A stretch of 64,000 nt of DNA, taken from the NCBI GenBank assembly GCA_963921425.1, contig OY992836.1, forward strand, positions 20,377,889-20,441,888, read 5' to 3'. The notes under the pieces were generated by a model. The model ran no database searches, had not been told where the DNA came from, and saw only the letters and a program-made list of their open reading frames with translations. Numbering within the stretch: position 1 is the stretch's first letter; each line of letters begins with the position of its first letter. The position numbers and the translations under genes were made by a program. Source of the stretch: Dryas octopetala (lineage: Eukaryota > Streptophyta > Magnoliopsida > Rosales > Rosaceae). Shown one piece after another: positions 12,501 to 23,484 of this stretch.

Positions 12501-14246
12501 TCAAGTTGATACTCATTTAAGGAAGTAAAAGGTTACAGATGGTAACCCCAAATGCAATTAATTCTAGTTAAGACAAAACAATGATAAGTTTCTAACCAAT
12601 TTATTTGGTGCTGATGTATGTGAGCCCAAACCATCAGAGCCAAGCATAAGTAGAGACTTAGAGGAACCACCATTATGGGGCAAAGTTGGCATAGACATTG
12701 CATCTCCTGGTGTGTGAGTAGAAGGTGTTGAAGGTGAACTGGGGGATGGTCCTGTGGTATTAGCAGTCCCTGAACTATTGGCAGGACCTGAAGATGACGC
12801 TGGTTTCTTTCTCTTTCGCCCAATTTGATTCTTTGAAGACTTAAACAAACAAGGAAAACTAAATGAGAAAATCATCCTGGATATATCAATTTTCAACACT
12901 GAAAGTTCACAGTGAAAATTCAGAATGAAAAATAATTGTCTCTGGCAATATGATGAAATTCAAATTTTAATATTATAATACAAGTTATATAGCATGAATA
13001 CGTAAAGCGTGCAAGAGAGGAAATATCAGATAGTTGAGTAAATAACCCATGTCAGGTATCGGTAGCTTAGCAATTACAAAATCCACAGGAAATGGATATA
13101 TTTGCAGAACATTTTGCTCCAAATATCAAGTTGAAAAAAAGAATGAAGATATAAAAAAATAATTAAAAGGATGTTTAGCGAATATATGAATCTCATAGCC
13201 AGTAGTAGCAAACCTGATCATTGCCTTGAAAGGTGTTGGACATGCTACCATCTGCCATGATGCCGCCGGCACCAATTATTTTTTCTTGCTGCTGGAGGTG
13301 TTGGTTTGAACTCTGAGAGTGTTGACTTGATAGCGGATGCTGTGAGTTGTGTTGCTGCTGGTGATTGTTGTTTTTCATCTGCTGATACTGTAACTGATAA
13401 GTTGGCTAATGATATAAGCAAATATGTCTGGGGAACTTAAAATTCACAAGGTCTAATGATTATAGTTAAAATAATGAGTTATTTTTTTATTCAAATCCAG
13501 ATGCAGAAGAAATGATACCTTCATAAGCATATCCGCATCAGCACGAGGTAATACCGGGCCACCAACTTGCACCGGTGATCCAACATTAGGTACATCAATA
13601 GAATTTAACTGACCATCCTTCCCAAGACCCATATTCCGATTGTTGTGAATCATTCTCAGCCTTCTATTTTCCAAGTCATTAGCAGATGGGGAAGCTACAT
13701 TTTGTTGTCCCGGAAGTATAAGTTGCTGCTTGAGCTGGAGTTGATGGGGCTGAGGGGAGGGCATCAAAGAATTTTGGTGCTGAAGAATTCCAGGTCGAAG
13801 CCGATCCAGTCCCTAAAGAAGGTGAAATGTTTCCAGAAAAGAAATGTAAGCTCACAAATGCATATGCAAACAAACCAGTTCCATCTTTGGCAGAAAGGCA
13901 GAGTAGTAAACAATGCTCATCATTTCGTAGGGGTAAAAGGTTAACCCTTCTTATGAGTCATGTAAATGAAATGTGACAGCAAATATTGCTTAGCACACTT
14001 CCTAAGACGAAATTCAGCAGTTCCCAATTTGAGATATTATCGTCAACAGTTAAGGTGAAATATTTACCAGAAAGTTATTTCAGTTTTCCTCTTAACAATA
14101 AGGAGACATTAATATGCAACCAGACTACCCAAAAAGGTCATAATAGCTTTGCACAGCATGGAACCAGGCACAAATGGGAGACTACCCAAATAGGTCATAA
14201 TAGCTTTGCATAGCACAGAACCAGGCACAAATGAGAGAGAGAGAGA

Positions 14247-14322
<76 letters not shown>

Positions 14323-15502
14323 TCTTCCATCCAAGAAAAGAAATATTAATTGTATCATTAACATATGTAATGGAGGGTGGATGCAAAAATATTATCAAGA
14401 CTGGGTATTGAGTCCTACCGTTAAAGGCCATCCTTTCAGAGTCAAATTGTTACTGCCTTGATTTGATCCTAAAATGAACATATGAAAAATTGGTAAAGCC
14501 TAGAATACAAATCTCAAAATCATACAAAAAAAATAAAAAACAAATTTGATAATAGATTACATATCACAGAACAAACCCCCCACTAAATCATAGAATTATA
14601 AGAAAGTTATGTGATTCACACAAAATAAATAGTGCATAAAATAAATTCAAAGACTTCTAAAGTTGTTGTCTCATTAATACAAGTTTCTTGTTTCCTATAA
14701 ATATATATATATATATATATATCTGTTCAAATTCATATCCCAATCCAAAACAGAAATTCCTAGGAGAGGAAACAATATCAATCAATACCATGAGCACCAA
14801 TCAATGATCCTTCTGGACCAGCAGCTCTGGGGCTCAGCATCTCACTCTTTATGCCCTGTTTCATCATACAAGACATACCCAAAATAAGAGAAATTGAAGT
14901 GTAAGGATACCAGATGAAGAGGCAGAACTTATGAATGATGATAATTACCTGTGTTGATCCCGGAAGTTGCTGACTTTGATTGTGAGCTTGTTGAAGATTC
15001 CCATACATGCCTCCAGGTGTACCATGCAGCATTTGCCTGTATAAAAGGAGTTCAACCACTTTCATATTTAACATCAATTGCATGCAAAGAGCATATGTTA
15101 CACACCATAAAACTGAGTCATTATGAATAGGGAATCTTGAAGAGAAATACCCAGGAGGCTGGCCACCACCTGCTGTGGCTGCTTTAAACAATGAGGCATG
15201 ATTTGAATCCAGAAGCTGGCTCATATTGTTGCCTAACCTTTGCTGCATGGTGTATGTATTGTAACTAGATGAAAGGAAAGTAAGATGAAAAGAAAGTCTC
15301 TTTGAATCTACGGCAAAACTTATTACCTTCATAGCTGCATCATCGAAAGCATCCCTCTGTATTGGAAGCTTTAATCTATCCTCATACATTTTTGTTGCCA
15401 TGGCATTTGCAGTTGCAGGGTTCTGAGAGTCATTGCCAGCAAGCCCATTGGCAGTGCCATTAAGAAGCTGGGTCCCATCTCGTCGCTGCTGCTGCTGCTG
15501 TT

Positions 15503-15536
<34 letters not shown>

Positions 15537-17168
15537 AGCATGCCTTTGAAGCTGTTGCATTTGCATTTGCTGATGCTGATGCTGCTGAGGCTTCTGTTGC
15601 TGCAGCTCCCTAGCCTTGATCAATTGAGTCTAACACATCCACACAAACAGTGAAAAGACTTGAGATAGAAAAGTCCAACAATGCCATCTAAATGCAACAA
15701 AGACGTTGGAGCCATGTAATGAAGTCAAATTTTCACCCTCTCAATTGTAGAAGATTCAATCTTTACATTCCTTCAAGAAAGTTACCCCAGAGGAGATATG
15801 TGTGAAATTTAAAAACCTAAAAACACACCTCAATGTAAGATGCAGCTGGTTCTGAGTGTTTCTCATTTGTCCTAGCGATAAATATGTCCCAAAAGACAGA
15901 CCACCATTCGAAAAGAAAGCCACCAGGTGCATCAATAGCTGGAGTAAAAATACAAACAAAGAAAAAGAGGAAAACAATAAAAAGAAAATCAATTCAGCAA
16001 TTAAGAAGAACAGAAAACTCACAAAATGCACTGAATCTCTATTCTTTAGGATATTTAAGTACATTCTCACCTACAGGATCTGTGGAAACCTTTCCTTCAG
16101 CTTGAAATGCCTTTGCAGAAGCATGTAATTTTCTCTTCATAAGGTAATCATATATATACACATCCAACCTGTGATCCAAATAAGATATAAAATTTCCACA
16201 AGTTACGTTTAAGAATCTGCTGAAAATGAGAAGTGGCAGAAGGTCCAAAATGCAAAAATACAATATCTGCCATGATGCTGGCCCCCACCAATCCAATGCC
16301 AAGTAAATGAATCAAAGAAATACAAATTAAATTTTAATTTTTTATTACCATACGAAACATGGGATTCAAAAATTTAAGTTCTTTTCAGAAAATCCTCAGC
16401 ATCACCAGACATGATGCTCTATTTTCAAAATTTCATCAAAATCTTGGGAGAATAAAACAAGGAGCTCCATTTAACTAAGAGTTAGTCTTGCTAGTTGAGG
16501 AAAATTCTCCACAAGACTGCAAAAGTTAATCTTCTTTCCTTTTTTCCTGTTTTTCTGAAGCATGACGGAAAAATATGAGACAGCCCCAAATACAAAGAGT
16601 CACCAAAACAAAGAGCACCCCATCCCAACCCTCAATCCAACAAATAAACCACAAAAACAAAAATGAAAAAAAGAAGGAAAACCTAGTACAGCCATTATCA
16701 ATAACAACAACAACAACAACAACAAGAAGCACCATAATATCAAATATGAAAGATGAAGAAAATACAAACACAGAAGATATCTCGGCATAACCTTACAAAA
16801 ACAGGTAAGAACCTAAGTACCCATTAGAATATAAGGTCATAAAATAAAAACCCTAGAGACCACCAAATCCCCAAAAACATAAATTTTACACAAACATATG
16901 AAATACTTAATCACAAAAAAGAAGGAATGATTAATTAATAATGCAAAAAGTAAAACTCAAATGTGAAAAAAGGGAAAACCATGAAATACCCATTCGAAAA
17001 ATTAGGAAAACAACAGTACCCACCAAAAATTAACACCGAAAAAAGAACCCTAGAACCGAACCTCAGCCAGAAACCCCCAAACTCCAAAAGACTTCCATAG
17101 TAAGAAAAAAAAAAGATTTAGTTAGGTGATACTAACATTTTATCAGCTTCCCAATTGGTCTGAGACAT
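9534..17168 (-). CDS. LUG: LEUNIG/LUG-type transcriptional co-repressor (LUFS + WD40)
   Basis: Gro/Tup1-like nuclear co-repressor acting with SEUSS-type adaptors in floral and leaf patterning. Exons (descending): 17137-17168, 16071-16168, 15829-15938, 15327-15629, 15151-15242, 14949-15036, 14789-14855, 14419-14468, 13519-13812, 13214-13405, 12597-12839, 12151-12186, 11886-12003, 11637-11746, 11308-11457, 10425-10580, 10201-10317, 9809-10015, 9534-9677. They total 2607 nt = 868 codons plus stop, every junction in phase. N-terminus [20 protein letters not shown] with [13 protein letters not shown] is the LisH/LUFS domain (about 1-85). A polyglutamine region follows (exon 4), then a Q-, S- and P-rich middle with [16 protein letters not shown], then about seven WD40 repeats from residue ~575, ending HDKCVKLWK. 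Intron 18 has a GC donor. The GCYETLELWNM context resembles LUG more than LEUNIG_HOMOLOG. Confidence 0.94.
10709..11015. mobile_element. Foldback MITE of Mutator type in a LEUNIG intron
   Basis: A 307-bp foldback sequence starting GGCTTATT and ending AATAAGCC. Its arms of about 130 bp are inverted copies (CACCCCCTTAAAGTT against AACTTTAAGGGGGT; CTCACATAACCC against GGGTTATGTGAG) around a centre near 10845-10880. It is bounded by an exact 9-bp duplication TAACATCAA (10700-10708 and 11016-11024), the target-site size of MULEs. It sits in the intron between LEUNIG exons 15 and 16 and has no coding capacity. Confidence 0.85.
14123..14318. repeat. 57-bp tandem duplication followed by (GA)n in a LEUNIG intron
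   Basis: Two near-identical 57-bp units (14123-14179 and 14180-14236, both starting GACTACCCAAA) run directly into a GA microsatellite reaching 14318. The stretch lies within the intron between exons 8 and 9. The ORFs read through the GA tract in several frames are low-complexity artefacts. Confidence 0.85.
15484..15540 (-). repeat. CAG/CAA tract coding polyglutamine in LEUNIG exon 4
   Basis: Mixed CAG and CAA codons encode about 18-19 consecutive glutamines, after a more irregular Q/H/M-rich stretch. Q-rich segments are a family hallmark of Gro/Tup1-type plant co-repressors. The pure CTG run on the plus strand makes length variation likely. Confidence 0.85.
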
Positions 17169-17395
17169 GATGATGGTGAAATTCTTAACAGTAAGTATAA
17201 TCCGAAACCGACGACACTTAGCAGATAATGAAGTAAAATGTGGGAGAAATTGCGTTGAAAGCGGTCAGAGCCCTGTCTATTGCTCTTCGGAAGCCAAAAA
17301 AAGTATTTTTTATATTCTCTTTCGCTCTATTTTGAAATTGAAGAGTGACGACGGCAACTTCCTCAATATTCCTTGCAAGAAAAGCAACCTCCTCA

Positions 17396-17407
17396 CTATT
17401 TAAATAG
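17396..17407 (-). promoter_or_regulatory. Possible TATA element of LEUNIG
   Basis: CTATTTAAATAG, readable on both strands, about 230 bp upstream of the LEUNIG ATG. It would give a 5' UTR of around 200 nt. Only the motif and distance support it. Confidence 0.35.
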
Positions 17408-17519
17408 CATTTCCTATATTTCTAGCGTGTTCCGTCTTTTTTCTTTTTTTTAATCATATTTTCTTTTGTAAGATTTTTATTTTTTCTTTTTTAGGTCAGA
17501 TGAGATTTTTCTTTTCAAG

Positions 17520-18432
17520 TTACTAAAACTAGCCCCTTGGCACACATCACGTGAGTGTCGATTGACATTTTTATTTATTTTATTTCCAATGGTTTATAAC
17601 TTTTTACAATTTTTTTTCACGTTTTAAGATGATGGGGTGTTTTTTTCTATTTTTTAAATTTTATTTTAATAATTGTATTTTACAATTATAATCTTATTTA
17701 CTAAGTTATTTTTATGTGACTGTTTTGTTGAATAAAGAGTATATTGGACAATTTCATTCTTTTGTGAAGCACTGAAGCCTGTAACATCAAAGTATCAAAC
17801 CATTTTTCTTGTTTTATAATAGTAAAGATTTGTTTAACACTTAATATTTTAGTACGCATTCTATGTGGGCGTGTCAATTGGCTTTTTTACTGCACATTGA
17901 GTCATCATAATTTTATTGCTTCCCAGTTCTCCACATTTTAAGATGATGGGGTATATTTTTTAAAATTTTTAAGTTTGTTTTAATGTTTATTTTACAATTA
18001 TATTCATTTATTAATTATTTTTAAGTAACTGTTTTGTGTAATAAAGGGTATATTTGGTAATCTATATTTTGGTGAAGCATGTAATACCAAAGTTATCTTC
18101 TGACTTTATAATAACTAGCCTCATGGTACGTGGGGAGCACGTGTCAATTGGCATTTTTACTGTGTTTTTTTATTTTATTTTGTTCTCAGTTTTATAACTT
18201 TTTACAACTATCTCTATATTTTAAGATAGTGGGCTGTTTTTTTTTTTTACAGTTTATTTTAATGGTTGTATTTTACAACTATACCCTCATTTATTAGGTT
18301 TTTTTTTATGAGACTGTTTGTTTAATGAAAGGTAATTTAGGTCTTGGCCAAAAAAAAAAAAATGAAAGGTAATTTAGGCAATTCTATTGTTGGTGAAGCC
18401 TAACACCAAACATTTATTCTGACTTTATAATA
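17520..18432 (+). repeat. Three diverged direct repeats of about 300 bp
   Basis: Three successive units, each with the order GTGTC(G/A)ATTG(G)C...TTTTTACT, ACATTTTAAGAT(G/A)(A/G)TGGGG, TTTTACAATTATA, TGTAATAAAGGGTA and finally GACTTTATAATA. Unit starts near 17528, 17850 and 18114; units 1 and 3 begin ACTAGCC. Divergence between units is high, so the duplication is old. No terminal inverted repeats or coding sequence are visible. Tandem copies of an unknown non-autonomous element is one reading. Confidence 0.7.
18342..18360 (+). mobile_element. Micro-retroposon: TCTTGGCC + A11 with 18-bp target duplication
   Basis: A 19-bp insert between two exact 18-bp copies of AATGAAAGGTAATTTAGG (18324-18341 and 18361-18378). 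It lies in unit 3 of the local triplicated repeat; units 1 and 2 read straight through the homologous position (AATAAAGAGTATATTGG, AATAAAGGGTATATTTGG), giving an internal empty-site comparison. Confidence 0.75.
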
Positions 18433-18660
18433 GAAAAGATAATAATAATAGAGTAGTTTTTTTTCATACTAACCATTTGTAGTTGTTAGATAGTTCAATT
18501 AAAATGGCTGTAGAATTTGTCCAAATACAAAAAAAATCAAAACCCATTTGTTCATAATCATTTCATTTATAAACATATTTTATTTGCATTAATAAATTAT
18601 TTGGAGTTCATAAATTATTGTGTTGAAACTTGAAAGTATTATTTATGTAGGGTTCATGTA

Positions 18661-18680
18661 TTATTTGACCAAAAAAAAAA
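18661..18680 (+). mobile_element. Micro-retroposon: TTATTTGACC + A10
   Basis: A 20-bp insert between two exact 11-bp copies of GGGTTCATGTA (18650-18660 and 18681-18691). Same architecture as the insert at 18342-18360: short tag ending in CC, pure A-run, long flanking duplication. Confidence 0.6.
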
Positions 18681-19689
18681 GGGTTCATGTACTAATTAAT
18701 TAATCTAAAAGTCAATTTAAAGAATACAAAAAATCATGTTTAATATGGAAGACTCATGTGATCTCTCTTCTACAGCCGTATAAAAATGACTTGTAGACTT
18801 TTTCTCATAAAGGAAAAACTGAAAATTCAGAAGATTAAATGATCATTGATTGTTGTTCCAAAATTCTATTGAGAGTATTCTCTGTCTCTTTGAATTTGAG
18901 GAAATTTTGTAATTTGATATAAATAAATGACCCTTTTTTTTGGTCCTCCATGATAGTTGATGGTCCAAAAACTCCAAGCATATTCCATCGGTTTTTGTCA
19001 ATCTTTTGTTTGATAAGGGTCTTTCGTCAATTTGTAATGTAGCACATCATTTTTTTTATTCGGATAAAGGAGAATTGTTGAGAGGAAAAGATTATTCTAT
19101 AATTGGAGCATGAATTTTCTTGTTTGATTTTTCATTGAATAGTAATTCGCAAACAATGTCACATGACTCACATCACACATTTTTTAAAATGAATTATAAA
19201 ATATTTGGCTTATCCAGAAAAAAAAAAAAAAAAAAAAAAAAAGGAAGAAGAAAGATTGCTTTTAGTGGCAGACTGGCAGTAGCCTGTACTTTGAACACAG
19301 GCTTTGCAGCTTGCTGCAAAGAGTTAAAACTTAAAAGAAAGTCAAAGACAGGTGGGTGAGGAAAATTCCAAGCTTTTTCTCTCCTCTTTTTTAATCCACA
19401 CAATCCCTTCTGTATATTATATCATGACCTTTATTTGTTCATTTTGAAGTCAAGGCGATTCTATCATATGATTTAGTGTAAAGAAACTAAGAAATACACA
19501 GCAACCATACCTTGCCAAAAAACATACTACAAAATTTTTGGCATAACACTCAGTGTAGGGTGTAGGATAGAAGCACAAAATGCTTTACTCCCATGTCCCC
19601 ATAACAAAAAAGAAGAAGGTTAACCACCTCCAACCACCAATTATTAGAGAACAGAAAGGGTACCCAGGAAAAAGGAGGCCAAGACTTTT

Positions 19690-22600
19690 TCATTCCTTGA
19701 AATCATCCTTGTCATCAACAGGAATTGGCCTGTTCCTCCAAAACACAGCCAGAGCACTCCCACCAAGCTGTTAGGGGAACAGTTAGTTACCACAGTAAAT
19801 TAGATTGTACTTGGAAGAACTCCCATGTAAATTAACTCATGGATAGCCAAGAAAAAAAGAGATTTTAAGTGAGTCATACCGCCATGCAAACAACACTAAC
19901 AGCAGAAGGGACAGCAACAAGGGGGTTTGTAAAATGCTTTTGAGCAAGTAAAAATCCAAGGGCTGAGCTCTGCAAATACAATACAAAAAGTTCATATGAT
20001 TACCAAGACAAGAAGTTAGAGCCTAGAGTTGTAGTAACAGAGAAGATGTTTACCTGCATCCCACACTCTATGGATATGGTACGAGAAGTGGATTCACCAA
20101 ATGATAATCTTGAAATCCAATATCCAATAGCAAATGCAGCAGCATGTAGAGCGGCGACCGGTAGTATCAGTTGTGCTCCTTGTGATTTCAAGACATCGGC
20201 GACTTGCCCAATCTTACAAATTATAAAAATTAAGTTACTTCATTACATGCAATGTAACTTCTATTAATGTACTGTAGTGGAACACAAAAGCTATCAATGT
20301 GAAATAGTCATTTCAACCAGGCCCAAAAAAAAAAATAGTCATTTCAACAAATATTTTGTGTACTTACAGGGCTTGCACAGAGTAGAGTGGTGAGAATTAC
20401 TCCAATTAAAGGCGTCACTGATATTATTTTTGAAGTGAACTTGGGGAAGAACTCATTTGCCAGTACTGTCACATAAAGCAGGTAATAGAGTTTTGATTCA
20501 ATCATGTATGCCCAGATGCATTAACCTTGGAAATAAACTATGATTTGTAGTAGTTCATTTTCAAATTCTGATCATAATCATGACACCTTTTAGTTACCTC
20601 CAATAATCGTTGGCACTAACACAACCTGGAAAGTGCTGATTGCAAGGCCCTGCAAAGATGGGTGGGGGGGGGGGGGGAATGTCACTATCATAAGTGGTTA
20701 ATAGTAAATACAAGATATCAAAGTCAATACCTTTGTATATACAGTGCGGAGATAATCTTAAATCCCACAGTAAAGTAATAAAGAGAAGCTGGAAATAGAC
20801 AGTTTTTATATCTTTTTTTGAGTTTTACCTGTAATATTTCTCAAATTAATCTGGGATGATTGTGAACGCAGTATATCATTTACTTATTATTTATTTGAAC
20901 ACTGTTTTCCATGCTTTATCATGCTGCAACTCCATCATCATGGAGAATATGAATCCCATAAAATGGGTAAGAAATAAGATGTGCATAATCAAATACAATG
21001 AACATTTGTTGTTAGAAACTTGGAATTGGAAATCACATGGTAGATACAATACAAGTACTGGTATCTCTGGCCAGCTGCACTACTTATCAAGGACATTGGT
21101 TGATTATAAGTTTTGCACAACAGAGGTTCATGCATTACTTATCAAGGGAATTGTCAATCGTGTTTAAACTTACTGCAGCATCAACTGGAACAAGCTGGCC
21201 AGCAAGAAGCTTGGTAAGAAGAGGTGTCATAATAATAGCTCCTATAGTTGAACACCTACAGAAAGTCCACAAAAAATCATTGCCTGAATATGTGACATTC
21301 AGATATAGACTTATAGTAAAGACTGTTAATTTTTGTTTGACTATTATATACTCCAGTAAAAATAAATACCACCCCTAAATATAATGTAATTTAAATTGGA
21401 ATTGTTGTTTCAAGCAACAGTGCTCAAGGTGTGATTAAGTAAATTAAGTCTTAAACTATTGTTCTGACATTAATAGTGGTTTGCATTTTAAAAATGGCAT
21501 ACATTTGGGAAAGAAATCCTTAACTTTACATTAAAAAAAAAAATGTAACTTACGTTGTCATGAGAACAGAAAGTGCTACATTCCCTTTAGATATATAAGT
21601 TGCAACATTTGATGCCTGACCTCCAGGACAGCACGAGACCAAAATAAGACCAGTGGCAATAGGTGCAGAAAGCTTTAGAGACTGAAAATCAGAGAGAAAA
21701 TTTTTAAATATATAAGTTTACTCAAAGTGACTATTGAATACCAAACACTAACAGGTTGTGTTCATCATTATACAATCCAAAAGACGTTCATATTAAAAGC
21801 CATTTGGAAGTCCTAAAAATTTATCCACTATCCCTGCCCTTTCATGAGCTTTTGTGCTGAAGTCTGAATTGAAAAAATATTTATATATAATAGCAAAACA
21901 TGCTGTTTCTAAAACCTTGCTATCATAAATATTATAAAGGGAAAACTCTCATAAGAAAATAATACATTTCAAGAGTAACACAACAGCCAATAAAATTTTG
22001 ATGAAGAAATACCAGGGCAATGACAAAGCCTAGTATGGGTTTGATTAAGTATTGAGCAAGAAATCCTACACCCACCTGCAACCAAAATTTAATAACCATT
22101 TAAAAATGGATAACTCTGTTTTTGTCAACGTCCAATGACTCAAAATAGAGTGGATGTTACTTACAGTCCAAGGATTACGCAAACATCGTCTAAAATCCTC
22201 AAAGGTCAATGTCAATCCCATAGAAAGCATGAGGAAACCAAGGCCAACCGTGAAAAGGTCCGTCTGCAACCAGGTTACCTGTAGAAACCTCAACATTAAG
22301 CTAGTTATATACTAGTTGATATGCCATACATCCAAGTAGCAGACAGAGAAAGAGATATTACAGCAGCTGGCTTGTAGATCCCAATAATGGTGCCCAATAT
22401 GACCTGTCCATGGAAGTAGATTTAAAATTTGCAAGTGTCCCTTGAGAAAGCTTTGTTTAAAATAAACACAGAAATAAACCATTAAGGAGAACTGAAGATG
22501 AAAAACTTGACAACAGTTATTATACATTTTATTAAAGAAATGTAATACCTACCCACAAAGGAAATAGAGTTGTCAAAGTTTCAATTATTCTCTCGTACTG

Positions 22601-23484
22601 GCTCATCCCACTGGGAAGATCTCCAGATACATTAGTTGCAGACTTGCACAAAACTTGGGAGTTCCTACATATAGCAGTCAACAAGCTGATCATTATATGC
22701 ATAAAGAAAGTAGAATTGGGTGTTCATTAACCAGGAAGTGAACTACAAATTATCTCATTAAATATAGAAATCCTAAAAATGCATGAAAAGGGCAACCATC
22801 TCTATGAATAATTGGCTTAAATGAGGACACAAGTTTAGAAGCACTAGTGGTTAATGCTAAGAAAAGGGGGTGGAAAGAGTGAAGTGTAACTATATGTAAT
22901 TGATTTTGGATTTAACTACCTATACTGATAAGAAAGTGAAACTAAACATATTAATCTGGGACCAAAATCCCAAATCTCAACCATAGTTAGAAGAAAAGTA
23001 AAAGCGAAACCACGTTGTTTGGAGGGGGGAAAACACCTTGAAGTTTGAATTATTGAAGAAGGGGCAGCAACGATCGGACTCCATGGCTTGCTTCTGATTG
23101 CACAATTTCTTCCATTCTCAGGCAAAGAAAGTTCACCTCTTTGCTCTAAAAAACAATCAATTTTAGAAAAAAGGCATGCTTGAAACAGAGAAAAAGAAAC
23201 AAATGTCACAATCCCCACAAAATGGGAACACTGAAATGAGTAAACATGAAGTCCCAAAGCACCAAATTTTACTAAAAAACAGCAAAAAGCTGAACCCAAT
23301 TGCCAAAAAGCACAAGAAACACTACCCAGTACCCACAAAGCAAAAACACTGAAAACAATCATGAATCAAACATACCCAGATGGGTCTGAAGCCTCCTTGG
23401 AGATAAAGAAGAGCTTGGCCGATAGAAAGCGTTACATGAATTCAACTTGAAGTCTTTGAGAGCAAAACTAGACATGGACGACAT
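19690..23484 (-). CDS. BASS1: Plastid sodium/bile-acid symporter family protein, BASS1-like
   Basis: SBF-family carrier of the inner chloroplast envelope; the substrate of BASS1 is not settled. Exons (descending): 23376-23484, 23037-23145, 22553-22664, 22362-22403, 22165-22278, 22013-22075, 21554-21681, 21174-21255, 20598-20649, 20368-20465, 20054-20212, 19880-19969, 19690-19767. They sum to 1236 nt = 411 codons plus stop, all in phase. The N-terminus ([15 protein letters not shown], Ser-rich, few acidic residues) looks like a transit peptide of about 75 aa. The core has [53 protein letters not shown] and TISIECGMQ, typical of the family, and ends with acidic DDKDDFKE as recalled for BASS1. 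About nine to ten membrane segments are expected. Introns carry one micro-insertion (20318-20332) and a 14-G run (20664-20677). Confidence 0.93.
20318..20332 (+). mobile_element. Micro-retroposon: CAGGCCC + A8 in a BASS1 intron
   Basis: A 15-bp insert between two exact 16-bp copies of AAATAGTCATTTCAAC (20302-20317 and 20333-20348). It lies in intron 10 of the BASS1-like gene, well away from the splice sites. Confidence 0.7.

Larger units (their letters stand above)
17169..19689. other. Intergenic region with triplicated ~300-bp repeat
   Basis: LEUNIG 5' UTR and promoter to about 17450, then three degenerate direct repeats (17520-18430, own entry) and AT-rich DNA to the BASS1 3' end. Holds two micro-insertions (18342-18360, 18661-18680) and a 24-A run at 19219-19242. 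No gene is seen. Confidence 0.6.

Noticed and set aside
14109..14461. ORFs of Ser-Leu or Arg-Glu repeats
   Set aside because: Readings of the (GA)n microsatellite in a LEUNIG intron.
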